Shown in pieces: positions 1 through 7,610 of a DNA stretch of 25,210 nucleotides. The position numbers and the translations under genes were made by a program. Numbering within the stretch: the stretch's first letter is position 1; every line of letters begins with the position of its first letter. The notes beneath the pieces were generated by a model. The model was not told where the DNA came from. It did not search any database and was given only the letters and a program-made list of their open reading frames with translations. This DNA comes from Wolbachia endosymbiont of Cylisticus convexus (lineage in GTDB: Bacteria; Pseudomonadota; Alphaproteobacteria; Rickettsiales; Anaplasmataceae). Where the stretch lies: assembly GCF_003344345.1 (NCBI RefSeq), contig NZ_QPIP01000038.1:1-25210 (forward strand), given 5' to 3'.

Positions 1-1081
1 CCCCGTACTCCGTACTAGAGTACGATGATCCAACAAATTCTATTGTTTTATTTATGTTCACATTCGTTGTATTTTTTATAAATACTACTCCAAGTGCAGC
101 ATATGGGTAATAGTATATCTCATCATAACTACCCGAAAAACTTTTTGTGCATAACTCTCCGTAAATAAATGTTCCTTTACTTCCCTCTATAAAACTTAGT
201 TGTCTTGGCCGATAAAAACTAACGTAATCTGTATCGTATGTATGGCTACCTGCTAGTAATTGCAACATATAGTCGGTTTTTGTTATATCACTACTCCACT
301 TTCCAAGCTCTGTTGTAAAAGTTCCGTGACCAAAGTAATTATTTTTTCTGCCAAGTACACCAAATAAGAAAGGTAATGACCCTGATTCAACCATATTGCG
401 CTTTCTTATTTCATTTATAAGAGACGCTTTTAACTGTTCATCCCGAGTTTTTACCTCATTAGAGATGTTTTCAATTCGAGTTTCTATTTCTCCTATAATT
501 GATGAGCCAGATGGTACATTATTAACAGCACGAAAATCTTCTACTAAACCTTTAAGACCATCTTTATGACTATTACTAATGCTATTTATTGCTGCAATAT
601 TGGCATTCTTTCTCGTATCAAGTAGTGATATATGCGAATCTGATGATGCTTTTAAAGTATTTAAGGAATTATCCCTAAGCTTGTTGATTTCATTAACAGA
701 CTCTGTTTTTACTGCAGTTATTGCTGATATTGAGTTTGTTTTATTGCTGTTTATATCATTTAGGTGTTTTTTTGCACTATCAAGAAGTTCTTTTAGCTTA
801 CCATCAGTCATCTGTACAATTTCAGAAACCGCACTTTTGTCGACTATTGATTCCAATGCCTTAGCAAGATATGCAAGCTGATCTGGTGTACTGTTTTCTG
901 CTAAATCCTTAAGCCTCTTTTGTAGTACATCAATTATCTCTTTTACCTCAGTCATCTGCACAATGTCAGCAATAGCTTTTTTATCTGCTATCAATTCCAG
1001 TGATTTTGCAAGATATGCCAGTTGATCAGGTGTGCTGTTTGCTGCTAAATCCTTTATCCTTTGGTATATTGCTTCTTTCAT
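1..1081 (-). CDS. Phage tail fibre-like protein (3' end outside window)
   Basis: The reading frame is open from an ATG at 1081 down to base 1, so at least 360 residues are present and the C-terminus lies outside the window. The start overlaps the stop of the upstream gene as ATGA, the usual phage translational coupling. Residues 7 to about 93 hold two copies of a 48-residue unit (core NSTPDQLAYLAK). A long Lys/Asn/Ser-rich stretch, probably coiled coil, follows to about residue 170, then a Tyr/Gly-rich region that looks like a beta-rich distal domain. Position at the end of the tail module and the repeat-plus-coil-plus-tip layout suggest a fibre that contacts the host surface. I do not recognise a named domain, so the role is inferred. 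Confidence 0.7.
   Translation of the reverse strand, partial: MKEAIYQRIKDLAANSTPDQLAYLAKSLELIADKKAIADIVQMTEVKEIIDVLQKRLKDLAENSTPDQLAYLAKALESIVDKSAVSEIVQMTDGKLKELLDSAKKHLNDINSNKTNSISAITAVKTESVNEINKLRDNSLNTLKASSDSHISLLDTRKNANIAAINSISNSHKDGLKGLVEDFRAVNNVPSGSSIIGEIETRIENISNEVKTRDEQLKASLINEIRKRNMVESGSLPFLFGVLGRKNNYFGHGTFTTELGKWSSDITKTDYMLQLLAGSHTYDTDYVSFYRPRQLSFIEGSKGTFIYGELCTKSFSGSYDEIYYYPYAALGVVFIKNTTNVNINKTIEFVGSSYSSTEYG
800..1063 (-). repeat. 144-bp tandem repeat inside the tail fibre gene
   Basis: The segment around 1020-1032 recurs at 876-888, exactly 144 bp away, and similarity continues on both sides. The encoded units are about 48 residues, beginning RIKDLAANSTPDQ and RLKDLAENSTPDQ, and both reach a DIVQMT/EIVQMT motif. 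The period is a whole number of codons, so copy number can vary without breaking the frame. The two copies have diverged at many positions, so the duplication is not very recent. Confidence 0.8.
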
Positions 1082-1272
1082 TCCCAAAAATTCAAAAAAG
1101 TTTCAAATCTAAATCGTTTAAAATTATTTTTTAGTTGATTATGCTCATCTTCTCTTTCGGTAATATCTTCATCTATTTTTTCTATAGCTCTTCGAATACG
1201 TACCACATCTTGAACTGCAATATTTTCTGGATGAGGCAGTGGATATCCTCGTTTGGTTTGGTCAACAGTCAT
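1078..1272 (-). CDS. Small tail-fibre-associated protein
   Basis: This 64-residue protein contains GYPLPHPENIAVQDVVRIR and then RAIEKID, a pattern I recognise as recurring near the N-terminus of phage tail-fibre proteins (LPHP, then an amphipathic DVxRIRxAIxxID helix). The rest is charged and probably coiled coil. The ATG shares one base with the stop of the upstream gene (TAATG) and the stop overlaps the next start (ATGA), so it is translationally coupled on both sides. It may be an adaptor or the N-terminal piece of a fibre whose shaft is the next gene. Exact function unknown. Confidence 0.7.
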   Translation of the reverse strand: MTVDQTKRGYPLPHPENIAVQDVVRIRRAIEKIDEDITEREDEHNQLKNNFKRFRFETFLNFWE

Positions 1273-2450
1273 TATGTGACAATCACTCTGAGATTTTTTA
1301 CCTTAGGGCGATAAACAACTGTTCCACTTAAAACTAATTTTACCCTAGTCTCATTGCCATTAAAGTTTGTCAGCACATGAGTTCTCTCTACCCAATTTTC
1401 TCCAATTGGTTTTCCTGATGTTAAATTTACTAATTGCCATCCTTTGACGCTTTGTTCCACATATGCTTTAACATCTGCAGTGCCAGGTATTAGCGCATCA
1501 TATGTTATGGTGATCTTGGTGTTAGCTCCTGCTGTAATGCTTCTCGTTACATAATCTCCGGACTCTGAAAGATTACCTAGAACTAGCTGTAACCCAGGAT
1601 AGAGAACAGGACTTTTTTCTCGCCCTCCTTTTAGGCTTGCTTTTACCGTTAGCTCTCCAGATAATCTTTCACGCAGTGCGAGTGGTAAATTATCAGACAG
1701 AAAGTTTTCTTTTCCCTCTTCATCTGTTAAGATAAATTCTACATTGGTATCAAATGCTACTTTTTCAACATTTGTTAAAACTATTAAATCTGATACGTTG
1801 TTTACAGTAACTTTCCCAAGATCAATAACATAAGAATTTTCGCTAAATTTTGCAGCTAGTAATCGAAACGTTAAATCTAAATTTTGATGTGGAGTCCAAG
1901 TACTTGCATTGCTTGATGAAAGTAATACTCCTACTTGATAAGGTTGACTGGTTACCCATCTACTGTTTACTGCATCATATTTGCCAAGTTCTGCTACTTT
2001 GACCGCATTTTCCCCGTCATCGGTAAGTAAAACTATCGCATATTCCTGCCCTGCATGACAAAACACTGGTGACCAAGTTATACGTGTTGCTGTGCCATTG
2101 GTATTGATCTTAGCTGGCTCGATGGAATTTTCAGCGATAACTGTTTGCGAGGGCACTCCAACTGTTGTTTCTCTAATCTGCACAACAACACGTTTTTTGC
2201 CTTTATTTACAAACCATAGCTCCACGCCTCCTATGTGTCTGCTCTCATTTAGCGTAAATGTTTGCGCTAAAGGATCAACTCTTCTTGCTGCAATAACTCT
2301 TCTTCTTTCTTCTATGGTAATTGTTTTTTTACCAGTATAAGTTGCTTCTCCATAGCTTCCTTTATCCCCATAAAACTGTACTAATTTAGTACCTGCTGGA
2401 ATATTTGCTGGTATTTTTATCTTTCCACTTATTCGTCCTTGATTTTCCAC
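1272..2450 (-). CDS. Phage tail structural protein
   Basis: This is a 392-residue protein. I chose the GTG at 2448-2450 because GAGGA lies about six bases upstream; there is no better ATG. Residues about 58-64 read VDPLAQTF, and later a stretch of the type VVVQIRETTVGVPSQ occurs. That combination is a recurring signature in large phage tail and baseplate structural proteins. The C-terminal half is rich in beta-prone, Thr/Val-rich segments with no transmembrane helix or catalytic motif. The gene lies in the middle of a tightly packed tail operon. A virion structural role is well supported by context; the specific part is not. Confidence 0.7.
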   Translation of the reverse strand: MENQGRISGKIKIPANIPAGTKLVQFYGDKGSYGEATYTGKKTITIEERRRVIAARRVDPLAQTFTLNESRHIGGVELWFVNKGKKRVVVQIRETTVGVPSQTVIAENSIEPAKINTNGTATRITWSPVFCHAGQEYAIVLLTDDGENAVKVAELGKYDAVNSRWVTSQPYQVGVLLSSSNASTWTPHQNLDLTFRLLAAKFSENSYVIDLGKVTVNNVSDLIVLTNVEKVAFDTNVEFILTDEEGKENFLSDNLPLALRERLSGELTVKASLKGGREKSPVLYPGLQLVLGNLSESGDYVTRSITAGANTKITITYDALIPGTADVKAYVEQSVKGWQLVNLTSGKPIGENWVERTHVLTNFNGNETRVKLVLSGTVVYRPKVKNLRVIVT

Positions 2451-2459
2451 TTTTTTCCT

Positions 2460-3061
2460 CTATGCTATGGGTTGAATGCTTATGCCATCAAATTTTACTT
2501 CCTTAAGCTTTTCATCTGGCTCAAAACCTTCGATCTCAAAATTCTGTACTGCTTCTCTCATAAATTCAGCTTCGTATGTTCGCTTGACAATAGCTCTGTG
2601 GTTTCCGTAACATTAAAAACTCTTGTCACTGGACTTTTCCAGTTTGTTTTTACCTCTGTCCAGTGGTCAATGTTTTTATTTAGAGTAATTTGCACCGGTA
2701 CTGGATCAAAAGCTTGATATGGATTAATTCTTTCTCCTTTAGTCTGTAAAAGCTGCTCTAGTACCGGTTCAAGTTCATACGGCAATAAATAACGTTCTTT
2801 ACTCCTTTCAACATCAATGATTTCTACGTTTATTGGTAATATCAGTTCCTTGTTTACTATTGCTGCAAACTGAACAATTCCTTGATCACGCATATCATCA
2901 TCAAAGAAGGGATCAACAAATACTCCTTTTTTGGCTGTCGGATCCCTTGAATTTGCATCATTACGCAAACGCTCCTCTGCAACTAGCGCATAAAGATCGC
3001 TTATTCCCCTTTTCATTGCTTCAAGCTCATTCATCGGTACAGCATGGATCGCATTATTCAT
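2460..3061 (-). pseudogene. Tail protein gene with a one-base frame loss near its 3' end
   Basis: The start is the ATG at 3061 (MNNAIHAVPMNELEAMKRG), just after the upstream stop at 3067-3069. The uninterrupted frame stops at 2558 after an odd tail. The frame one base behind continues through RAIVKRTYEAEFMREAV and on to ISIQPIA with a stop at 2460-2462, 9 bases before the next gene. The two halves join smoothly if one T is restored near 2611 (giving RVFNVYGNHRAIV). The length 3061-2460 is one base short of a whole number of codons, giving about 200 residues when repaired. Either a real single-base deletion or a sequencing error. The conserved-looking distal frame says the full protein is the ancestral form. 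Function: tail structural, unknown in detail. Confidence 0.7.
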
Positions 3062-3066
3062 TACTT

Positions 3067-4401
3067 TCACCCCTTCTTTTCCCCGGTTTTCCACGTCTGA
3101 TGAATGTAGCAGAGTAAAAGTTGTCCGCTAGGGGCTTTAGGCATCGATGGTTTCCAAGGATGCGCAATTCCTTTTATTCTCCTTACTACCCCTTTTGCGT
3201 CTATGGTGATTAAATCATAGCGGGGCATTTTCCAGGTGTAATCAACTAGTACCAAAGAACCATCAACTGCCCCTTTTATTTTACATCCTTCTTCACTTAT
3301 ATCCTCAGGGCTTACATGAGTTCGACAGCGGTAGGTTATTTGATAACTACTTCCTGGTGCTGGTTCTCTTCCTGGTAATGACCAATCAACATTTCCACTA
3401 CTTAGCTTATAATCTGTACTGTTTTCATAAATAACATTGCCTTGTTTAATCTGGATAATTTCTAGCACTGCAGAGTCAGGTATCGGATCTACAACTCCAG
3501 AGTATGAACCATGGGTCATAGTAATCGTCTTCTGAACGGTAATATCTACCTTTTTTATCTCGCTTATCGGAGAATCATGAACCTTAAGCTCCATTACTTT
3601 TTGGCTATTTGGCTGAAAAGTATGAGATTCTGATGCAACTGTCTTTATGTCTGGATCTTCATCAAAATAAGCTCGAATACTGTGGGATAATTCTATTTCA
3701 TAGCCATCAACACGAGCTTTACCTCCATTAACCACAAATACCTGTCTCTTTCGACCTTTTTTTCCACCCCTTTCCTCTTCCTTCTGCAGAAACATTACTT
3801 CTAGGCCACTTACGACGTAGGAACCATTTGCCTCTTTATCATAACGAGCAAGAGCTGTGGTTACTATATTTGCTTGTGGTGGCGGTGAATGTTCTATCAG
3901 TACTCCATTTTCAATGTTATAGATTGGATAAAACTCTCCTTCAGAAAAACGTGGAGAAACACCTTCTGCTTGATATCCCCAAATGGTGGAAACTTTAAGC
4001 CTTGCTGCCCCTACTTCTTGGTAATTGCGTGTACCAACTGCAGGATCACGAAGATTTTCATCCTCAAGTTCTGTAATCGTAGATTCTAGATAATAAACAC
4101 CGATGCGAACTGTAGTACTCAGTGGAATAACAAACTCTTTTTCCTCTACTTTTCTCACCGCTCCACGAAGATAGATTTTTCCTGATTCAAGCGTAACTTT
4201 TTCCCCATCTATAATACAATTGCTTCCTGTTATAACATCACCATCACGGAATATTGCATCACCTATGCCTTTAAGCTTAGAGAGAGCATACTCCTGAGTC
4301 TCGTTTAGTTCTGCAGATTGCAAACCTCTTCCAGCAAGAAATAAGCTTTTCTCATATTCTTTGTCAGGATTAAAGCGGTTATAATAACTATTTAAGGTCA
4401 T
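3067..4401 (-). CDS. DUF4815-type phage tail/virion protein
   Basis: This 444-residue protein begins MTLNSYYNRFNPDKEYEKS and continues with AELNETQEYALSKLKGIGD and GDAIFRDGDVI. I recognise these as the N-terminal signature of the DUF4815 family found in prophage WO and other tailed phages. The remainder is beta-rich with repeated ITYRC, VDYTWK and similar strands, and ends in a GQLLLCYIHQTWK motif. No enzyme motif is visible. The start lies 6 bases after the stop of the frameshift-extended upstream gene, consistent with coupling. Probably a tail or baseplate-attached fibre component; the assignment to a virion role comes from family membership and context. Confidence 0.8.
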   Translation of the reverse strand: MTLNSYYNRFNPDKEYEKSLFLAGRGLQSAELNETQEYALSKLKGIGDAIFRDGDVITGSNCIIDGEKVTLESGKIYLRGAVRKVEEKEFVIPLSTTVRIGVYYLESTITELEDENLRDPAVGTRNYQEVGAARLKVSTIWGYQAEGVSPRFSEGEFYPIYNIENGVLIEHSPPPQANIVTTALARYDKEANGSYVVSGLEVMFLQKEEERGGKKGRKRQVFVVNGGKARVDGYEIELSHSIRAYFDEDPDIKTVASESHTFQPNSQKVMELKVHDSPISEIKKVDITVQKTITMTHGSYSGVVDPIPDSAVLEIIQIKQGNVIYENSTDYKLSSGNVDWSLPGREPAPGSSYQITYRCRTHVSPEDISEEGCKIKGAVDGSLVLVDYTWKMPRYDLITIDAKGVVRRIKGIAHPWKPSMPKAPSGQLLLCYIHQTWKTGEKKG

Positions 4402-4407
4402 TTTGTT

Positions 4408-5090
4408 TCAAAAAGTTACAACAAATGAAAAAGTTTCCCTGGTTGCTGCAGTTCTGATAAGTGGTACGGTGTGTTCTAAAACTAACAAAATTCCCGGATT
4501 TTCCACGTCTTTTGGTTCAAAATATCTCTGTCCTCTAGGTAATTCTTTTTTACTTTAGTACCAACCATAACCCCAAGCTCCCTGATAACTTGATTTGCTG
4601 CATCCGTGAAATCGAAAGTAAATTTAAGGTACAAATTATTGGTTGGTACATTTGAGGACCTAAACCTCCCTGTTGGAGTCAAAAGCTCTCCATTCTCATC
4701 ACCTGTGCAAAAGAGAACCTCATCTGCAGTACGTCTGCCAAGCTCATTGAGCAGTTTTTCAGAAGTTATCAGCTCTGGTGGTGTGCTTTCACTATATTCT
4801 ACAGTAACTGCACTATTTGCCCTGATAGAGCTATTTTCCGTACGTTTTATTACACCACTACTGCTATCAACTATATAATCTATACTTGGCTGATACACTG
4901 TTTGCCCTGTAAAAACCCTTACATCTTTAATAGTGTGGTGATCTAGAGCTATTTCACCCTCAACAAAAACTTTTTCGACCTGATGGCTACTTTCCCAATT
5001 TGTATCACCACCTCCCCAAGCAAGATGTAGAGATTGCTCTTTTATACTTGCGGCTATTGCTGCTCTTCCTGACTCTGTGAGTATTGACAT
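4408..5090 (-). CDS. Tail protein, probably completed by a -1 frameshift at A AAA AAG
   Basis: The zero frame starts at the ATG at 5090 (MSILTESGRAAIAASIKEQ, RBS AAGGT) and stops at 4482 after 202 residues. At 4551-4545 (read on minus) the mRNA is GTA AAA AAG, which puts the exact heptamer A AAA AAG in the slippery phase. Reading one base back there continues as ELPRGQRYFEPKDVENPGI and ends VVTF with a stop at 4408-4410, just six bases before the next gene. The extended product is 227 residues and closes an otherwise unexplained 80-base gap. The N-terminus (ESGRAAIAASI, LAWGGGDTNW) resembles phage tail proteins found next to DUF4815 genes. Alternatives are loss of one A from an A7 run, or a sequencing error. 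The zero-frame product alone is 4482-5090. Confidence 0.65.
4545..4551 (-). other. A AAA AAG slippery heptamer
   Basis: On the minus strand the heptamer is in the X XXY YYZ phase relative to the gene started at 5090, the same heptamer as used in E. coli dnaX. A -1 slip joins two frames that both look coding. I see no strong downstream stem-loop within about 10 bases, and the nearest purine-rich SD-like run upstream is about 17 bases away, so stimulatory elements are weak or absent. Confidence 0.5.
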
Positions 5091-5111
5091 TAATTACCTT
5101 ATTTCATAGCA

Positions 5112-5123
5112 AAGCAATTGCTT
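5112..5123. promoter_or_regulatory. 12-bp perfect palindrome in tail operon leader
   Basis: AAGCAATTGCTT is a perfect 12-base palindrome in the leader between the tail-operon promoter element and the first tail gene. Its place suggests an operator, but such short AT-rich palindromes also arise by chance in this base composition. Confidence 0.3.
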
Positions 5124-5149
5124 CAAATACCAATTGTTAACTCAAGCCC

Positions 5150-5191
5150 CCTTATATATATAAGTTCAACTTTTTTCAGAAGTGTGTTCAC
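5150..5191 (-). promoter_or_regulatory. WO control box, copy 1 (tail operon)
   Basis: Read on minus: GTGAAC at 5191-5186, 16 bases, TTGAAC at 5169-5164, then TTATATATATAAGGGG. It lies upstream of the first tail gene (start 5090) and points toward it. The same two hexamers with the same 16-base gap occur at three other places in the window, each facing a gene. Likely a promoter or activator-dependent promoter. Confidence 0.65.
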
Positions 5192-5228
5192 TTTTTTTTG
5201 CAATTCTTTTTTTCATAATAAGTTTTTA

Positions 5229-5265
5229 TTGACTAATCTTTAATCTACTTTAGACATAATATACT
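5229..5265 (+). promoter_or_regulatory. Possible sigma-70 promoter for the plus-strand regulator pair
   Basis: TTGACT at 5229-5234 resembles a -35 hexamer. CATAAT and TATACT follow at 5255-5265, but the spacing is 20 or more bases, longer than the usual 17. It sits just upstream of the ATG at 5279. No copy of the repeated GTGAAC/TTGAAC box faces this gene, so it may use the host sigma factor. Weak evidence. Confidence 0.25.
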
Positions 5266-5278
5266 TACTTTTAGATAT

Positions 5279-6529
5279 ATGATAACTAATAGAGAATTTT
5301 GGGAAAGTAGTTTAGAAATGCCAGTATCCTTTTTGCTTAAGGACTTTCAAAATCCAAGTTTACGTGAAAGTTGGCTTGATTCTCTTTCTGGTAGACAATT
5401 AAGTGTGATCTTTAACCATTATTTTCAGAATAAGCAAAATAGGCAATTATTTAAAGACCACGAAAAATGCGATGATATTTCAACTCAGCAAAAACGCAAG
5501 ATGCTTATTAAAATTTCTGAATCTCTGTTTGATTATTATTTAGTCAATCGTTTTAGTCGTGCAAAATCAGAAACAACTATAGCTGAAGTAGCACAGTCTG
5601 TATTAGGCCAAGATCTTCTGAAGTCATTTCTGCTACAAAATAACAAATATGACAAAAAGTCCTTGTTGTTCACTCTCTTTATAACTAATCATAACTTACT
5701 AAAACAAATTTTCTGCTTTAATCAAGTACAGAAAAAAGGGTTTTTACCTTTCGTATTAAAAAATCCTCCAAGACAAAAGTCCACTTCATTTAAGAATTTT
5801 TTATCAGAAAGTACAATACAGGAAATATTAAAACAGCATGATCTCTCAGAAAATGATAGTTTTGAAAGTCAGTTTCAAGAACTCTTTTACTACCAAAATA
5901 GTATTTACTTATTTATACGACGTGCTAGTAAAGATAAAGATTTTGTGATAAGTTTAAATAAAGTAATACATGGTTATAAGCCTGATTGGATCATTTTTGA
6001 TTTTTCTTCTAATGCTAATCAAGTACATTTATCCACTAAAAATATTAAACACGGTTTAAAAATAGCAAATAGTATTGTCAGCCTTTATTTTGCTCTTGAA
6101 TGCTCTTTTGTCAGTTTACATAGCCAAAACACAGTGGCACAAGTACGTACCTTCCTATGTTCATGTATACCAAAATCAGGACTTAATGATATTAGCATAT
6201 GTGAACTTAAACTTACTTTAGCTAAACCACAGACCTTTATTACATTAAATACAAATGAAGTTGAAAAGTGGTTGAACATATTAGAACCTTCAGTTGGTAG
6301 TGTGTTACATGAGGTCTCCCTTATTCAATATGTGAAGGTGATATTTAAAAACAAAAAGGTTACTTTATCCTTTCGAGTACAGGACTCAAGCTATATAGCA
6401 ATTAACTACTCAGAGCACGTACTTGATAAAAAAGAACGTGAAGATTTTAAGTTGTTGTTTAGGAATACGTATGGACTTACCATCTTGTCAAAAGCACAAT
6501 ACTACTGTCTATCGGCAAATAATTACTAA
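5279..6529 (+). CDS. Protein of unknown function, first of an overlapping pair
   Basis: This is a 416-residue protein that I do not recognise. It is rich in Lys, Asn, Phe and Ser, has no signal peptide and no clear transmembrane segment. The N-terminal part (residues 1-130) is predicted mostly helical. A hydrophobic beta-prone stretch around residues 235-300 (PDWIIFDFSS, SIVSLYFALECSFVSL) could form a folded core. It is divergent from the tail operon and is the first gene of a two-gene plus-strand unit lying between two minus-strand operons, a place where phages often keep regulators. Its 3' end overlaps the next gene by about 59 bases or more, in a +1 frame. That could be true overlap or an old frameshift splitting one 770-residue gene. 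Confidence 0.65.
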   Translation: MITNREFWESSLEMPVSFLLKDFQNPSLRESWLDSLSGRQLSVIFNHYFQNKQNRQLFKDHEKCDDISTQQKRKMLIKISESLFDYYLVNRFSRAKSETTIAEVAQSVLGQDLLKSFLLQNNKYDKKSLLFTLFITNHNLLKQIFCFNQVQKKGFLPFVLKNPPRQKSTSFKNFLSESTIQEILKQHDLSENDSFESQFQELFYYQNSIYLFIRRASKDKDFVISLNKVIHGYKPDWIIFDFSSNANQVHLSTKNIKHGLKIANSIVSLYFALECSFVSLHSQNTVAQVRTFLCSCIPKSGLNDISICELKLTLAKPQTFITLNTNEVEKWLNILEPSVGSVLHEVSLIQYVKVIFKNKKVTLSFRVQDSSYIAINYSEHVLDKKEREDFKLLFRNTYGLTILSKAQYYCLSANNY

Positions 6530-7610
6530 CCTGCTTGAGTGGAATACTTCTCATGATTCACCTAGTCAGGATTTTTTAGAAGTTGCACAATACTTATCAA
6601 GCCTTGGGTTTTTAAGTTTAAGAGAATATTATTTTATAGTCTGTGCTAATGATACAGATGATTCTGATTTTCGTGTAATAGATTCTTTCTGTAACAATAG
6701 GCTAGAAATCGCAAGTGACTACGATGAGGAATATGATGACCCAATAATGTGTGACCTATGTAATCGTGATATCCTGCCTGATACCTATGAGAAGCAACGT
6801 TACCATTCTCTAGAGATAAATGTTAATCATTTGAAAGTTATTGAATGGTTTGAAGAACAATTGGCAAATTTGAACATCACTTCGAATAAAGTAGCAACAG
6901 GGGTTTATTATGTTATTGTTGGCACAAGCCTTGTCAGCTTAATTATTCCGGATTGTTGTTCTGATAAATCATATCTAACTTTAGATAAGCTCAAAACTAA
7001 TCCTACTGTTTTGATCAGTTTCAATGAAAAAAACCTTAAACCATTGTTAAACCTGTACATTATTCCCATGGCTGATTTAATTTGTGGATATCGAACTTTA
7101 AATGAAATATTAAATGAAACAGTTGAAAAAGGAGTACCAAAGTTATTACCTAACGTTTCTTTTCAGGCGCTAAATTGCTATCCTTATATTCCACTACAAC
7201 AAACCAAACTAGCAACTCAAGAAAAGATTCTGCAATTACGAATCAAAAACGGTGGCATTTATATCAATGACATAGAGGTTGTCAATAAGCAATCTAAGTT
7301 AGGAATGAATATCTTTTTTGTTCTTCTTGAACAATTCTGGTGCGATTTTAAAGAAGGCATTTCTCCAGGGCAACATAAAGCATTAACTATTGAACAAATT
7401 GCAGATTACCTGGGAAATATTTCCGATGCTGAACAACAAATTCGTAAACCGATAAATAGAATGCAAAGAACCATGGTAGATAAGTTAGCTATAACCTTAG
7501 GCATGAATGTAAAAAGAGATGATATTATTCAAACTCTACCATGGTCTGGAATAGGTATCAAGGAATATGGCTATAGACTTAATCCTTCCACTCTCAGCCT
7601 TAAGAAGTAG
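6471..7610 (+). CDS. Putative regulator with C-terminal PhoB-like winged helix
   Basis: The frame is open from 6423. I prefer the ATG at 6471 (MDLPSCQKHNTTVYRQ), giving 379 residues, because it shortens the overlap; no strong RBS decides it. Residues about 87-103 carry CDLCNRDILPDTYEK, a CxxC that could be half a metal site. The last 100 residues contain LTIEQIADYL, then IRKPINRMQRTMVDKLAI, then IIQTLPWSGIGIKEYGYRL. This order (helix, recognition helix with xxIxRLRxKL-like pattern, I-T, wing ending GYRL) resembles the OmpR/PhoB winged helix of response regulators. No receiver domain is seen. Role as DNA-binding regulator is inferred. Its 3' end overlaps the convergent gene by 11 bases. Confidence 0.6.
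   Translation: MDLPSCQKHNTTVYRQIITNLLEWNTSHDSPSQDFLEVAQYLSSLGFLSLREYYFIVCANDTDDSDFRVIDSFCNNRLEIASDYDEEYDDPIMCDLCNRDILPDTYEKQRYHSLEINVNHLKVIEWFEEQLANLNITSNKVATGVYYVIVGTSLVSLIIPDCCSDKSYLTLDKLKTNPTVLISFNEKNLKPLLNLYIIPMADLICGYRTLNEILNETVEKGVPKLLPNVSFQALNCYPYIPLQQTKLATQEKILQLRIKNGGIYINDIEVVNKQSKLGMNIFFVLLEQFWCDFKEGISPGQHKALTIEQIADYLGNISDAEQQIRKPINRMQRTMVDKLAITLGMNVKRDDIIQTLPWSGIGIKEYGYRLNPSTLSLKK

Noticed and set aside
579..881. 100-residue plus-strand reading frame
   Set aside because: It lies antisense to the tail fibre gene and has no ribosome site; the minus-strand frame with coiled coil and repeats is the coding one.
5164..5191. The GTTC...GTTC direct repeats as an alphaproteobacterial LexA (SOS) box
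   Set aside because: The known alphaproteobacterial box is GTTC-N7-GTTC with an 11-base period. All four copies here have a 22-base period with a fixed TATATA extension, and no LexA gene is in the window.
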